A DNA stretch of 8,370 nucleotides from Holosporales bacterium (GTDB taxonomy: Bacteria; Pseudomonadota; Alphaproteobacteria; Caedimonadales; UBA9215). Where the stretch lies: the NCBI GenBank assembly GCA_003503995.1, contig DOCA01000030.1:1-8370 (forward strand), written 5' to 3'. The stretch's first letter is position 1, and every line of letters starts with the position of its first letter. This document shows positions 1 through 6,044 of the stretch, in pieces. Below the pieces are notes generated by a model. The model did not search any database. It had not been told where the DNA came from and worked only from the letters and a program-made list of their open reading frames with translations. A program made the position numbers and the translations under genes.

Positions 1-117
1 CGCGTTACTCACCCGTGCGCCACTTTACTCACCCCCGAAGGGGCTTTCTCGTTCGACTTGCATGTGTTAAGCACGCCGCAAGCGTTCGTTCTGAGCCAGG
101 ATCAAACTCTCATGTTT
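1..117 (-). rRNA. rrs: 16S ribosomal RNA, 5' end only (partial)
   Basis: Read on the minus strand, this stretch contains the near-universal 16S start AGAGTTTGATCCTGGCTCAG (positions 110 to 91), followed by AACGAACGC, the ACACATGCAAGTCGAACG block and GGTGAGTAACGCG at the window edge. The helix-6/V1 region is short and capped by a CCCCTTCGGGG hairpin, as is usual in Alphaproteobacteria. Counting from E. coli position 8 (A at 110), the mature 5' end should fall near 117; the exact end is inferred. The gene runs off the left edge, so only about 117 nt of roughly 1.5 kb are visible. Nothing can be said about linkage to 23S and 5S. Confidence 0.97.
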
Positions 118-690
118 AATCCTCGCTTACGTGTTCGTTATTAAATAACAAAACATTTTAGCAAGTTACTCACTTGAAATTAACAAAGCTTGCGTACTAT
201 CCACTCTCTTTTGCGCCCTGCTTCGCCAAAACCACGAGCCTGCGTTTCCTCATGTATAAAAATACACTCCGGGAACTCAGTTCTAATTTTGACAACCATG
301 ACACAAAATAAAATGAATATGCTTATTTTTTAAAACTAAAAAATTAACGTTTTACGTAAGTTTAATTCAAACCTCTTTAATGATACAAGACCATTAAAGA
401 TGTCAAATTTACTTGTCGGCTTACATTTGTTAACCCAAGATAAATAAATCTTCTTAATTTTTTTCTGAACTAGGCAGGGGTGTTGAAGTGTACTTTCGTA
501 CATAAAAACACAACCTAACGACGTTCAGGAACAAAGTAAGAAGATTTTAGCCTGAGCTAACCATGTAAACCTTCTATATATTTACGATCTTATAAAACAT
601 CCGGTGAAACGCAAAACTCAACCTGAAAACATAAATTAAAATCTCTTCCAATCTCTGCTCCCAAACCCGTTTCCCGAACCCAGTAATAGC
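118..690 (-). other. Long AT-rich 16S leader, no gene seen
   Basis: This is the stretch between the promoter at 691-719 and the mature 16S end. I see no convincing gene on either strand; short open frames here lack ribosome binding sites and family resemblance. On the minus strand it holds small hairpins: TGTAC-GAAA-GTACA with a GNRA-type tetraloop (489-502), TTAGC-TCAG-GCTAA (547-560), and GTTATT-T-AATAAC just upstream of 16S (137-149). They may belong to the pre-rRNA leader. The RNase III processing stem cannot be tested because its 3' half lies beyond the window. No clear full boxA antitermination site was found, only a partial TCTTTAA match near 395-400. Confidence 0.5.
381..406 (-). promoter_or_regulatory. 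Possible second rRNA promoter (weak)
   Basis: The minus strand carries a perfect TTGACA (406 to 401), but the best -10 match, TATCAT (385 to 380), is only 15 nt downstream. At 17 nt the hexamer is TCATTA. The spacing is poor. The sequence right after TTGACA contains TCTTTAA, which also resembles part of a boxA antitermination motif. Tandem promoters are common in front of rRNA genes, so this is listed as a candidate only. Confidence 0.25.
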
Positions 691-719
691 GTTATAGACT
701 GACCTCTCCGAAGTGTCAA
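691..719 (-). promoter_or_regulatory. Strong sigma-70 promoter, probably rRNA P1
   Basis: On the minus strand there is a perfect -35 TTGACA (719 to 714), a 17-nt spacer and TATAAC as -10 (696 to 691, 5 of 6 consensus). Upstream, 720-760 is very AT-rich, with A and T tracts that resemble an UP element, as expected at rRNA promoters. It lies just after the end of slt on the same strand and points at 16S, so the inferred start is near 684 with a leader of about 565 nt. A separate small RNA as the product cannot be excluded. Confidence 0.65.
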
Positions 720-775
720 CAAATAAACGCTTCTTTTTTGAAAAAAAATAAGGAGTACTCTCATCGCAGCAGAAA

Positions 776-2650
776 TTAATCCGCCAGAAGCTTTTGATAG
801 ACCCCATAGTTCGCCATGACACGGCGAATATAAGAGCGCGTTTCAGAAAAAGGAATAAGCTCTATCCATGTCAAAAGATCAATTTCTCCTAGCCTTGGAT
901 CCCCATAACGCTTGAGCCATTTATCAGAATAAAGAGGCCCCGCGTTATAACCAGACAAGGTGATTTCCTTATTGCCTTGAAAACGTGTTAGCTTTTGCTC
1001 AAAGTAAGCCGTGCCCAATTTAACATTCACCTCTGGGTTCTTTGTCAAATCTGCTACATCTATTTTAAGACCAATATCCTTTGCGATAATTTGTGCCGTT
1101 TTAGGCATAAGCTGCATAAGCCCCTGCGCACCAGCCCCACTAATTGCATAAGGGTTAAAACCACTTTCTTTACGGATAATTGCATTAATTAAAGCTGGAT
1201 CTTGTGCACCCTTTGTTTCAGGCAAAACGGGGTAAGTTTCTTTATAAACATAAACTACCCCCATCAAACGCGCCATATCGTAAACATATTCGGGATATTC
1301 ACGGTGACAAAAGTCAAGGAAAGCTCTTTTCTCTCCATTCCCCTTTAAAGTGTAATAAATCTTATAAAGAAACGGAGCAATATCTTGATGGGATTCAAGG
1401 GACTTTAAGAGCTGGGTATAGCGCACAAAGGGATGTGTTAGAACTTTCTCACGCTCCTCTTCTTTATAGTGTAGGCGAAAGAAAGAAAGTTCAAGATCTT
1501 GATCCGTGGCCTTAAAAGACTCTTGGCCATAGAAAGTTTGAGGGTGCTCTTTTGCTTTTCCAAACCATTTTTGAGCCTGGGTCATGTTCCCTTTCTTTTC
1601 ATAAGCTCTGCCCATCCAATAAGCAAAACGAGCCAAAGGGCCTGCATTAGTCAGGTGCTTATAAGCAGGTTCAAAATAGCGCAAAGCTAAATCAGGGTCG
1701 TCTAAAAAGCGCAAAGCCACAAAACCTAGGAGGTACTGAGATTCAATATATCCCTGCCCTTTGGTGAGACCACGATGATCCAAAGCCTTAAAGACTTTTT
1801 CATAGTCCTTGATAACCAAAGCATCACGGGCCACGATGTAACGCAAGCGCCAAAAACGTTCAGGTGCTTGCTCTAGAAGAGCTTTATGCTTTTCGATAAA
1901 GGAATAAGACTGAGGCGATTCCTTATTTTGAAGGTAAGAAAAGTAGTCTTCAATAATATCCAAGCGCCGCCGTTCATGGGTTTTTAAATTTGTGTAGAGT
2001 TGCGGCGCTTCATCTCGGCCTTCACAAAAGGCAAGGCGAACCCTCAGGTAAGAATGGATACTTGGGGTACAGCGATCAATTTGCCGCCGCGCCACCTGAT
2101 ACTGTTTTTTCGCGAGGAAATGTTTGAGGCGCTTCAAGTGCTGCTCTTGTCTGATCACCCCCTCTCCAAGGGATAAAAGGCGCGCCTCTTGGTCAAGAGT
2201 TAAGGACATCCGCTCCCACTCCCTTAAAATAATACTCTTATAAAGGTCACGTTTGTTGAGCCTTTTAAGAGCCTTTAAATAAATTTCAAGGGCCTCAAAG
2301 CTTTTGGGGTGGTGAATTGAAAACCACTTAATAACTTGCCTTGGCGGTGTTTCAAAAGATAGGAATCGCTCGGCTGCTTTGCGCACATCTCCAATCCAAG
2401 GCCAGTGGCCATGGTGCTCGACAAAGGCAACATAATCAGAAAAATTTACATCCCCTTGAGCGTACCGTAGTTGCTTCCACCTTGAGAGGTCTTTTAAAGC
2501 AGGACAAGTCTTTTGAGCTAACTCATGGGCCTTAGCATACTGTTTCTCTTTGAAGGCTATGGCAGCCTCTGAGCAACGCAAAACTTCAGGGTTTTCGCCC
2601 AAGGCTTGAGATGCTATAAAAAGGGAGAAAATAAAAATATATTTTTGCAT
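776..2650 (-). CDS. slt: Soluble lytic murein transglycosylase (Slt70-like)
   Basis: The 624-residue protein begins with a signal peptide (basic MQK, hydrophobic residues 4-17, likely cleavage around residues 18-20), so it should act in the periplasm. Residues about 20-470 are alpha-helical and repeat-like, as expected for the ring-shaped superhelical domain of Slt70. The C-terminal catalytic domain (about 482-620) has all the family motifs: IIRKESGFNP with the presumed catalytic Glu495, GLMQLMP (510-516), SGYNAGP (566-572) and ETRSYIRR (603-610). The family cleaves the glycan strand of peptidoglycan to 1,6-anhydromuropeptides. The length matches Slt70 (about 645 with its signal). The only start is ATG at 2650; a GGGGAG ribosome binding site lies 12 nt upstream, rather far. 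It is divergent from dapA. A GAGTACTC palindrome next to a T8 run on the minus strand (742-760) may serve as a weak terminator. Confidence 0.95.
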   Translation of the reverse strand: MQKYIFIFSLFIASQALGENPEVLRCSEAAIAFKEKQYAKAHELAQKTCPALKDLSRWKQLRYAQGDVNFSDYVAFVEHHGHWPWIGDVRKAAERFLSFETPPRQVIKWFSIHHPKSFEALEIYLKALKRLNKRDLYKSIILREWERMSLTLDQEARLLSLGEGVIRQEQHLKRLKHFLAKKQYQVARRQIDRCTPSIHSYLRVRLAFCEGRDEAPQLYTNLKTHERRRLDIIEDYFSYLQNKESPQSYSFIEKHKALLEQAPERFWRLRYIVARDALVIKDYEKVFKALDHRGLTKGQGYIESQYLLGFVALRFLDDPDLALRYFEPAYKHLTNAGPLARFAYWMGRAYEKKGNMTQAQKWFGKAKEHPQTFYGQESFKATDQDLELSFFRLHYKEEEREKVLTHPFVRYTQLLKSLESHQDIAPFLYKIYYTLKGNGEKRAFLDFCHREYPEYVYDMARLMGVVYVYKETYPVLPETKGAQDPALINAIIRKESGFNPYAISGAGAQGLMQLMPKTAQIIAKDIGLKIDVADLTKNPEVNVKLGTAYFEQKLTRFQGNKEITLSGYNAGPLYSDKWLKRYGDPRLGEIDLLTWIELIPFSETRSYIRRVMANYGVYQKLLAD

Positions 2651-2688
2651 AGTTACAGGGTACTCCCCTTCCCGCTATTTGTGAATAG

Positions 2689-2696
2689 ATTATAAT
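2689..2696. promoter_or_regulatory. Self-complementary -10 box between slt and dapA
   Basis: The 60-bp spacer between slt and dapA contains the palindrome ATTATAAT, which reads as a perfect TATAAT -10 hexamer on both strands (2691-2696 plus, 2694 to 2689 minus). For slt a reasonable -35, TAAACA (4 of 6), lies 17 nt upstream inside the first dapA codons, giving a leader of about 32 nt that includes the slt ribosome binding site. For dapA the -35 is poor (TTCCCG at a 16-nt spacing). The slt promoter is therefore better supported than the dapA one. Confidence 0.5.
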
Positions 2697-2697
2697 T

Positions 2698-2701
2698 GAG
2701 G
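2698..2701 (+). promoter_or_regulatory. dapA ribosome binding site
   Basis: GAGG sits 9 nt before the ATG at 2711 and decides the start against the TTG at 2696. It abuts the TATAAT at 2691-2696, so a transcript started from that box would begin near 2703 and lack this site. Confidence 0.7.
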
Positions 2702-2710
2702 ATTTCAACA

Positions 2711-3634
2711 ATGTTTAAAGGTGCTTTGACTGCTCTTATGACCCCCTATAAAGAAGGGAAAATTGACCTTGACGCTTTGCGCCATCTTGTGGACTGGCAA
2801 ATCAAAGAAGGCATCGATGGATTAGTTGTCTGTGGGAGTACGGGGGAGGCTTTTTTTCTCTCTCACGATGAACAAAAACAAGTCATTGAAACCACTCTTG
2901 AAGTTGCCCATAAACGCGTGCCTGTTATTGCCGGTACAAGCGCTCTCACTCTGGATGAAACTCTTGTTCTAACAAAGCAAGCGGAAAGCCTTTCTGTAGA
3001 TGGCTCTAAAATTGATGGCCTTATGGTTGTCACTCCTCCTTATATGAAACCAACCCAAGCAGCCCTTTACGAGTATTTCAAAGCAATCCATGATAATACC
3101 ACAACACCCATTGTTCTTTATGACAACCCAGGGCGAAGTGCGCGAGATATTAATAATGCAACAGTTATTGAGCTTGCAAAACTCCCCCGCATTGTTTGCT
3201 TAAAAGATGCGACGGGAGACCTCACAAGGCCCTCAACTTTGCTCGAGAAACTTCCTGCCAGTTTTACGCTCTTAAGCGGTGAAGATGCAACAGCGCCAGC
3301 TTATTTTGCGCAGGGTGGCGTCGGTGTTGTTTCTGTGAGCTCAAACGTCGCTCCTAATCTTGTGGCAACTCAATGGAAAGCCTGGTGCGATGGGGATCTT
3401 ACGCGCTTAAGCGAAACACGTACTCTTTTAAACCCTCTGCATCGTGCGATGTTCGTGGAATCAAATCCAGCCCCAGCAAAGTATGCTTTGTCTCGCTTTG
3501 GTTTCTGCTTACCCGATGTCAGGAAGCCCCTAACGACACTTACAAAACCTGCAAAAGATACCGTTGATCAAGCCATAGATCATGCAGGCCTTCATTATCT
3601 TTATGCCTCTTCCTTAGGGACACATCATGGCTAA
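2711..3634 (+). CDS. dapA: 4-hydroxy-tetrahydrodipicolinate synthase (DapA)
   Basis: The enzyme condenses pyruvate with aspartate semialdehyde, the first committed step to diaminopimelate (cell wall) and lysine. The 307-residue TIM-barrel protein shows GSTGE (42-46), TPPY with Tyr111, LYDNPGRS with Tyr137 and Arg142, the Schiff-base Lys165 in CLKDATGD, and GGVGVVSVSSN (202-212). Arg142 favours DapA over the related N-acetylneuraminate lyases, although GSTGE in place of GTTGE occurs in both; I recall GSTGE in Rickettsia DapA, along with a matching FVESNPAPAKYA. A small insertion around 95-101 makes it somewhat longer than the usual 290 or so. The start is the ATG at 2711, with GAGG nine bases upstream; an in-frame TTG at 2696 would overlap that site and add five residues with no family match. 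The 3' end overlaps smpB by 8 nt. Confidence 0.95.
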   Translation: MFKGALTALMTPYKEGKIDLDALRHLVDWQIKEGIDGLVVCGSTGEAFFLSHDEQKQVIETTLEVAHKRVPVIAGTSALTLDETLVLTKQAESLSVDGSKIDGLMVVTPPYMKPTQAALYEYFKAIHDNTTTPIVLYDNPGRSARDINNATVIELAKLPRIVCLKDATGDLTRPSTLLEKLPASFTLLSGEDATAPAYFAQGGVGVVSVSSNVAPNLVATQWKAWCDGDLTRLSETRTLLNPLHRAMFVESNPAPAKYALSRFGFCLPDVRKPLTTLTKPAKDTVDQAIDHAGLHYLYASSLGTHHG

Positions 3635-4097
3635 GAAAAAAAGAACCGAGGGCTATATTGCAGAGAACCGCAAAGCCCGTCATGACTACACCATCGAAGA
3701 TTCTTTAGAAGCTGGCATTATGCTGCTGGGATCAGAAGTAAAATCCATTCGCATGCAAGGCGGAGTAAGTCTTGTGGAGTCCCATGCAGGAGAAAAGCAA
3801 GGAGACCTTTACCTCTTTAACGCGAATATTCCAGAATATAAAATGTCCAACCAGTTTAACCACGAGCCAAGGCGCCCTCGAAAACTACTTCTTAAAAAGA
3901 GAGAAATCAATAAACTGTCTGCAGCCATCAAACGCCAAGGCATCGCCTTAATCCCTTTAAAGATGTATTTTAATAAACGCGGCCTGGTCAAACTTCTCCT
4001 TGGCATCGCCAGCGGTAAAAAGAAGACCGACAAGCGAGAAGCAGACAAACAAAGGGATTGGCAGCGCCAAAAAGAGCGCATCTTGAAGAATTCCTAA
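3627..4097 (+). CDS. smpB: SsrA-binding protein SmpB
   Basis: SmpB binds tmRNA and takes it to stalled ribosomes for trans-translation. The 156-residue protein has the family layout: NRKARHDY near the N-terminus (14-21), the OB-fold strand GIMLLGSEVKS (30-40), HEPRRPRKLLL (79-89), and the basic C-terminal tail GKKKTDKR...DWQ (130-146), which enters the empty mRNA channel. The length is typical. An AGGGA ribosome binding site (3616-3620) lies 6 nt before the ATG, inside the end of dapA, and the genes overlap by 8 nt, so they are almost certainly co-transcribed and possibly translationally coupled. dapA-smpB adjacency is common in Alphaproteobacteria. I could not recognise the partner tmRNA gene in this window. 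Confidence 0.97.
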   Translation: MAKKKRTEGYIAENRKARHDYTIEDSLEAGIMLLGSEVKSIRMQGGVSLVESHAGEKQGDLYLFNANIPEYKMSNQFNHEPRRPRKLLLKKREINKLSAAIKRQGIALIPLKMYFNKRGLVKLLLGIASGKKKTDKREADKQRDWQRQKERILKNS

Positions 4098-4131
4098 CAA
4101 TAAAAAAACAATACAGTTGTCCAAAAGCACC

Positions 4132-4174
4132 TCAAAAATTTGACTTTTTGAAATAAATATGCAACATTTTATTT
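4132..4174. repeat. Two abutting AT-only hairpins after smpB
   Basis: TCAAAAA pairs with TTTTTGA (4132-4138 with 4145-4151, loop TTTGAC), and AAATAAA pairs with TTTATTT (4151-4157 with 4168-4174). Both stems are perfect 7-mers but have almost no GC pairs and no adjoining T run on the plus strand, so they are poor intrinsic terminators. They may simply form the 3' end structure of the smpB message. Confidence 0.4.
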
Positions 4175-4207
4175 ATTAAGAGTTTGAAAAGGCTAGCAAT
4201 ATTTGAG

Positions 4208-4270
4208 GCCTATAGTTGATTAGTTTTGTGTGTACACGAGGCGTCAGCGACAACGCCTATTCTTATAGGC
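4208..4270 (+). other. Candidate structured RNA element with two alternative folds
   Basis: GCCTATA (4208-4214) is exactly complementary to TATAGGC (4264-4270), and this closing stem would enclose a hairpin AGGCGT/ACGCCT (4239-4244 with 4253-4258, 8-nt loop). In competition, GCCTAT (4255-4260) pairs with ATAGGC (4265-4270) across a TCTT loop, which destroys both other stems. A palindrome GTGTACAC lies at 4230-4237. I do not recognise a known RNA family here: no tmRNA, 6S or SRP RNA signature was found. It could be a 3' UTR structure of smpB, a small RNA, or an intergenic repeat. Confidence 0.35.
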
Positions 4271-4289
4271 ACGAAGCGCAGCAACAAAG
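4236..4289 (+). repeat. Imperfect direct repeat, two 19-nt copies
   Basis: ACGAGGCGTCAGCGACAAC (4236-4254) and ACGAAGCGCAGCAACAAAG (4271-4289) align with about 16 matches and one gap, and start 35 nt apart. The more GC-rich composition stands out from the AT-rich surroundings, which suggests a dispersed repeat unit or an RNA with repeated arms. Confidence 0.35.
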
Positions 4290-4302
4290 TGTAAGCGCAA
4301 AA

Positions 4303-4334
4303 AGGGTTAGCTATACAGCCCTCTTTATTCTTTT
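4303..4334 (+). terminator. Weak intrinsic terminator candidate
   Basis: AGGGTT (4303-4308) pairs with AGCCCT (4317-4322), including one G-U pair, across an 8-nt loop, and is followed by the T-rich CTCTTTATTCTTTT (4321-4334). The stem is only 6 bp. It would end transcripts from dapA-smpB or from an RNA starting in the 4200s. Confidence 0.4.
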
Positions 4335-4359
4335 CAAAGCTTAATAACGGAGACTAAAA

Positions 4360-4446
4360 TTGGCTTTAGAAGACTTGTTTAAACTTTCCTGCAGGAAGCT
4401 CCTTTTAAAGCATAGGCCATCAATAAGGCATTTTCACTCTCTTTAA
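4360..4446 (+). CDS. Possible 28-codon small ORF with TTG start
   Basis: A TTG at 4360 follows GGAG (4349-4352) with 7-nt spacing, a good ribosome binding site, and opens a 28-codon frame beginning MALEDLFKLSCRKLLLKH and ending in TAA at 4444-4446. The product would be short, basic and without a membrane segment. The stop lies inside the palindrome at 4437-4452. I recognise no family. It may be a chance frame or the remains of a gene. Confidence 0.15.
   Translation: MALEDLFKLSCRKLLLKHRPSIRHFHSL
4386..4397. repeat. Perfect 12-bp palindrome
   Basis: TTCCTGCAGGAA is perfectly self-complementary with no loop. It may be an operator-like site or chance; it is one of three perfect palindromes of 12 bp or more in this gene-poor stretch. 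Confidence 0.35.
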
Positions 4447-4478
4447 AGAGAGAGATCCTATTGATCAAGTTCTTTTTT
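4419..4478 (+). terminator. Compound hairpin with T run
   Basis: An outer stem pairs ATCAATAAGG (4419-4428) with CCTATTGAT (4457-4465), nine pairs with one bulged A. Inside it lies the perfect palindrome CTCTCTTTAAAGAGAG (4437-4452). A run of six T follows at 4473-4478, seven nt after the stem. The gap between stem and T run is larger than in a canonical terminator, so the role as a plus-strand terminator is a suggestion. Confidence 0.4.
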
Positions 4479-4491
4479 AGTCGACACAATC

Positions 4492-4503
4492 GGAGCGCGC
4501 TCC
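4492..4503. repeat. GC-rich perfect 12-bp palindrome
   Basis: GGAGCGCGCTCC is perfectly self-complementary and unusually GC-rich for this stretch. It is followed by TCTTCTTT on the plus strand. It could be a protein-binding site or part of a hairpin; no function is assigned. Confidence 0.35.
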
Positions 4504-4592
4504 TCTTCTTTAAACACATAGAAAGAGCTTAATCTGTCCTTGAAAACGTTTATTTTTCAGCAATAAATAAATAAGGCATGAAAACCAAATCT

Positions 4593-4635
4593 TAAAATAA
4601 AAAAAACGGCCCTAAAGTCAACGCCATAGAACCGT
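4593..4635 (-). terminator. Intrinsic terminator of the MFS gene
   Basis: On the minus strand ACGGTTCTA (4635 to 4627) pairs with TAGGGCCGT (4614 to 4606), nine pairs with two G-U, across a 12-nt loop, and is followed by a run of about eight T. It lies 33 nt after the MFS stop codon. Confidence 0.8.
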
Positions 4636-4667
4636 CTTTCATTTTAAGCTCAACGCCAAAAAACCAA

Positions 4668-6044
4668 CTATAAAACGTCCGTATCAATAATAGCACCATA
4701 CTCCTGAGGCACTTTATGATCTGTTTTCTTGCGTTCTGGGTGAGTCTCCTTCATGAACCAAAGAACAATAGCTGACGAAATTAAACAAATTGGAATGATC
4801 AACAACGCAAAGCGGTAATCTCCAGTCGTATAAGCAGGAATACCTGTGTCAGTCATTTGTCCATCCCAATGATAATCAATAAGAGCTCCGATCACAGGGT
4901 GGAAAATAATACCCGTTGTCATCACAATCATGTTCACAAAGGCAAGAGAAATCCCGCTCATCTTTAAAGGCATAATTTCAACAATACTCGCAAAGGTAAG
5001 GACCTTAGCTGTATAAGCAAAGCCTGCAATAAAGAAGAGAACATAGAGCCAGCTTAACGGAAGGTCACCCAAGAAAATAGTAAGCCAAACACTTGAGGTT
5101 ATGATGGTACCTATCAACATGGGAAGTTTTCGTTTCTTTAAGAAGTCTGACAAAAAGGCAAAAACAGGACTTCCAAGAGCAGCACCAATAAACATAGCAG
5201 AAACAACGGAAGCAGCAATGGTTTCTGAGGTTTCAACCGCATGTTCCACATAAGATACTCCCCAAACAACACCGATGGTCGTAATTGGAATATACATAAT
5301 CATGCCATAAACTGCGACAACCCAAGCTTGAGGTGTCTTTAAAATTTTTAAAATATCAATGAACGGATTTCTGTTGGCATAAAGGTCTGGGATTTCATCA
5401 TGGTGATCAAGTTCAGGCTCGTTACTCACAACGAAATAAATGATAACGGCAACGGCAACACCAATAAGTGCCAGAATCTCCATGGTATGAGCCAACCCTA
5501 CATTTAAAAGCAAAATCTTTAAAGGCGCACCTCCAAGGGTTGCTCCTAGTGTACCAAAAAGCATCGTCATCGCTGTTACCTTTGCGACATGTTTAGGCTC
5601 TAGCCAAATGGTTCCGAGTTTAATCGTCCCAATAAGACCGCAGGCCGATCCTGCTCCCATCATAAAGCGCGCAACTGCCGCCACAAAAGCATCAGTTGTG
5701 TGGCCAAAAAGGTAGCTTGCAAAAGCACATAAAACCGCAGCGCCACAAAGGAAAAAACGAGGTCCCAATCGATCCATGGTTAAACCAAGGGGAATCTGCA
5801 TGGCCGTATAAGACCAATAATAAACACCCATGATGCCACCAAGAGCTGCCGCATCAATGGACAGAGTCATCATAAGTTCATCATTCATTACATTGGGTGA
5901 GACTCGGATCATAAATTGATAGAGGTAAAATAAGGCGCCGCAAGCTACAACCAACCAACCACGAACAGTTTGCTTTAGGGGGTTGGGAATTGCTTTTTCA
6001 CTGCGAGAAGAGGTGCCGTCAATTTTGTTTTTTATATACGTCAT
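4668..6044 (-). CDS. Major facilitator superfamily transporter
   Basis: The 458-residue inner-membrane protein has about twelve hydrophobic helices in two halves (roughly 29-207 and 240-431), separated by a hydrophilic loop (208-238) as in all MFS carriers. The signature loop between helices 2 and 3 is clear: GLTMDRLGPR (87-96). A weaker counterpart, FLSDFLKKRK (297-306), lies in the second half. RVSPNVMNDELM at the end of helix 1 and the YYWSYTAMQIPLG segment resemble a subfamily found in Legionella, Coxiella and related intracellular bacteria; the substrate is unknown. I chose the ATG at 6044 because a duplicated upstream fragment starts at the equivalent Met; a TTG nine codons earlier gives residues with no such match and overlaps that fragment. 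The start overlaps the upstream stop as ATGA, which suggests coupled translation. Confidence 0.9.
   Translation of the reverse strand: MTYIKNKIDGTSSRSEKAIPNPLKQTVRGWLVVACGALFYLYQFMIRVSPNVMNDELMMTLSIDAAALGGIMGVYYWSYTAMQIPLGLTMDRLGPRFFLCGAAVLCAFASYLFGHTTDAFVAAVARFMMGAGSACGLIGTIKLGTIWLEPKHVAKVTAMTMLFGTLGATLGGAPLKILLLNVGLAHTMEILALIGVAVAVIIYFVVSNEPELDHHDEIPDLYANRNPFIDILKILKTPQAWVVAVYGMIMYIPITTIGVVWGVSYVEHAVETSETIAASVVSAMFIGAALGSPVFAFLSDFLKKRKLPMLIGTIITSSVWLTIFLGDLPLSWLYVLFFIAGFAYTAKVLTFASIVEIMPLKMSGISLAFVNMIVMTTGIIFHPVIGALIDYHWDGQMTDTGIPAYTTGDYRFALLIIPICLISSAIVLWFMKETHPERKKTDHKVPQEYGAIIDTDVL

Noticed and set aside
289..294. Plus-strand TTGACA in the rRNA leader
   Set aside because: No -10 at a usable spacing and no plus-strand gene follows until well past slt.
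574..822. 82-codon minus-strand frame between 16S and slt
   Set aside because: It overlaps the catalytic end of slt in another frame, has no family resemblance and runs across the rRNA promoter, so it is a shadow frame.
2696..2710. Five-residue N-terminal extension of DapA from TTG
   Set aside because: The TTG overlaps the good GAGG site of the ATG at 2711, and DapA proteins start at MFKG-like sequence.
3809..4081. 90-codon minus-strand frame inside smpB
   Set aside because: It is antisense to the clearly recognised smpB and has no resemblance of its own.
4206..4480. CRISPR array
   Set aside because: The repeats are only two, imperfect and unevenly structured; no regular repeat-spacer pattern or cas gene is present.
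4098..4667. tmRNA (ssrA) gene beside smpB
   Set aside because: I looked for a tRNA-like acceptor/T arm and an alanine-rich tag frame and found neither in this stretch.
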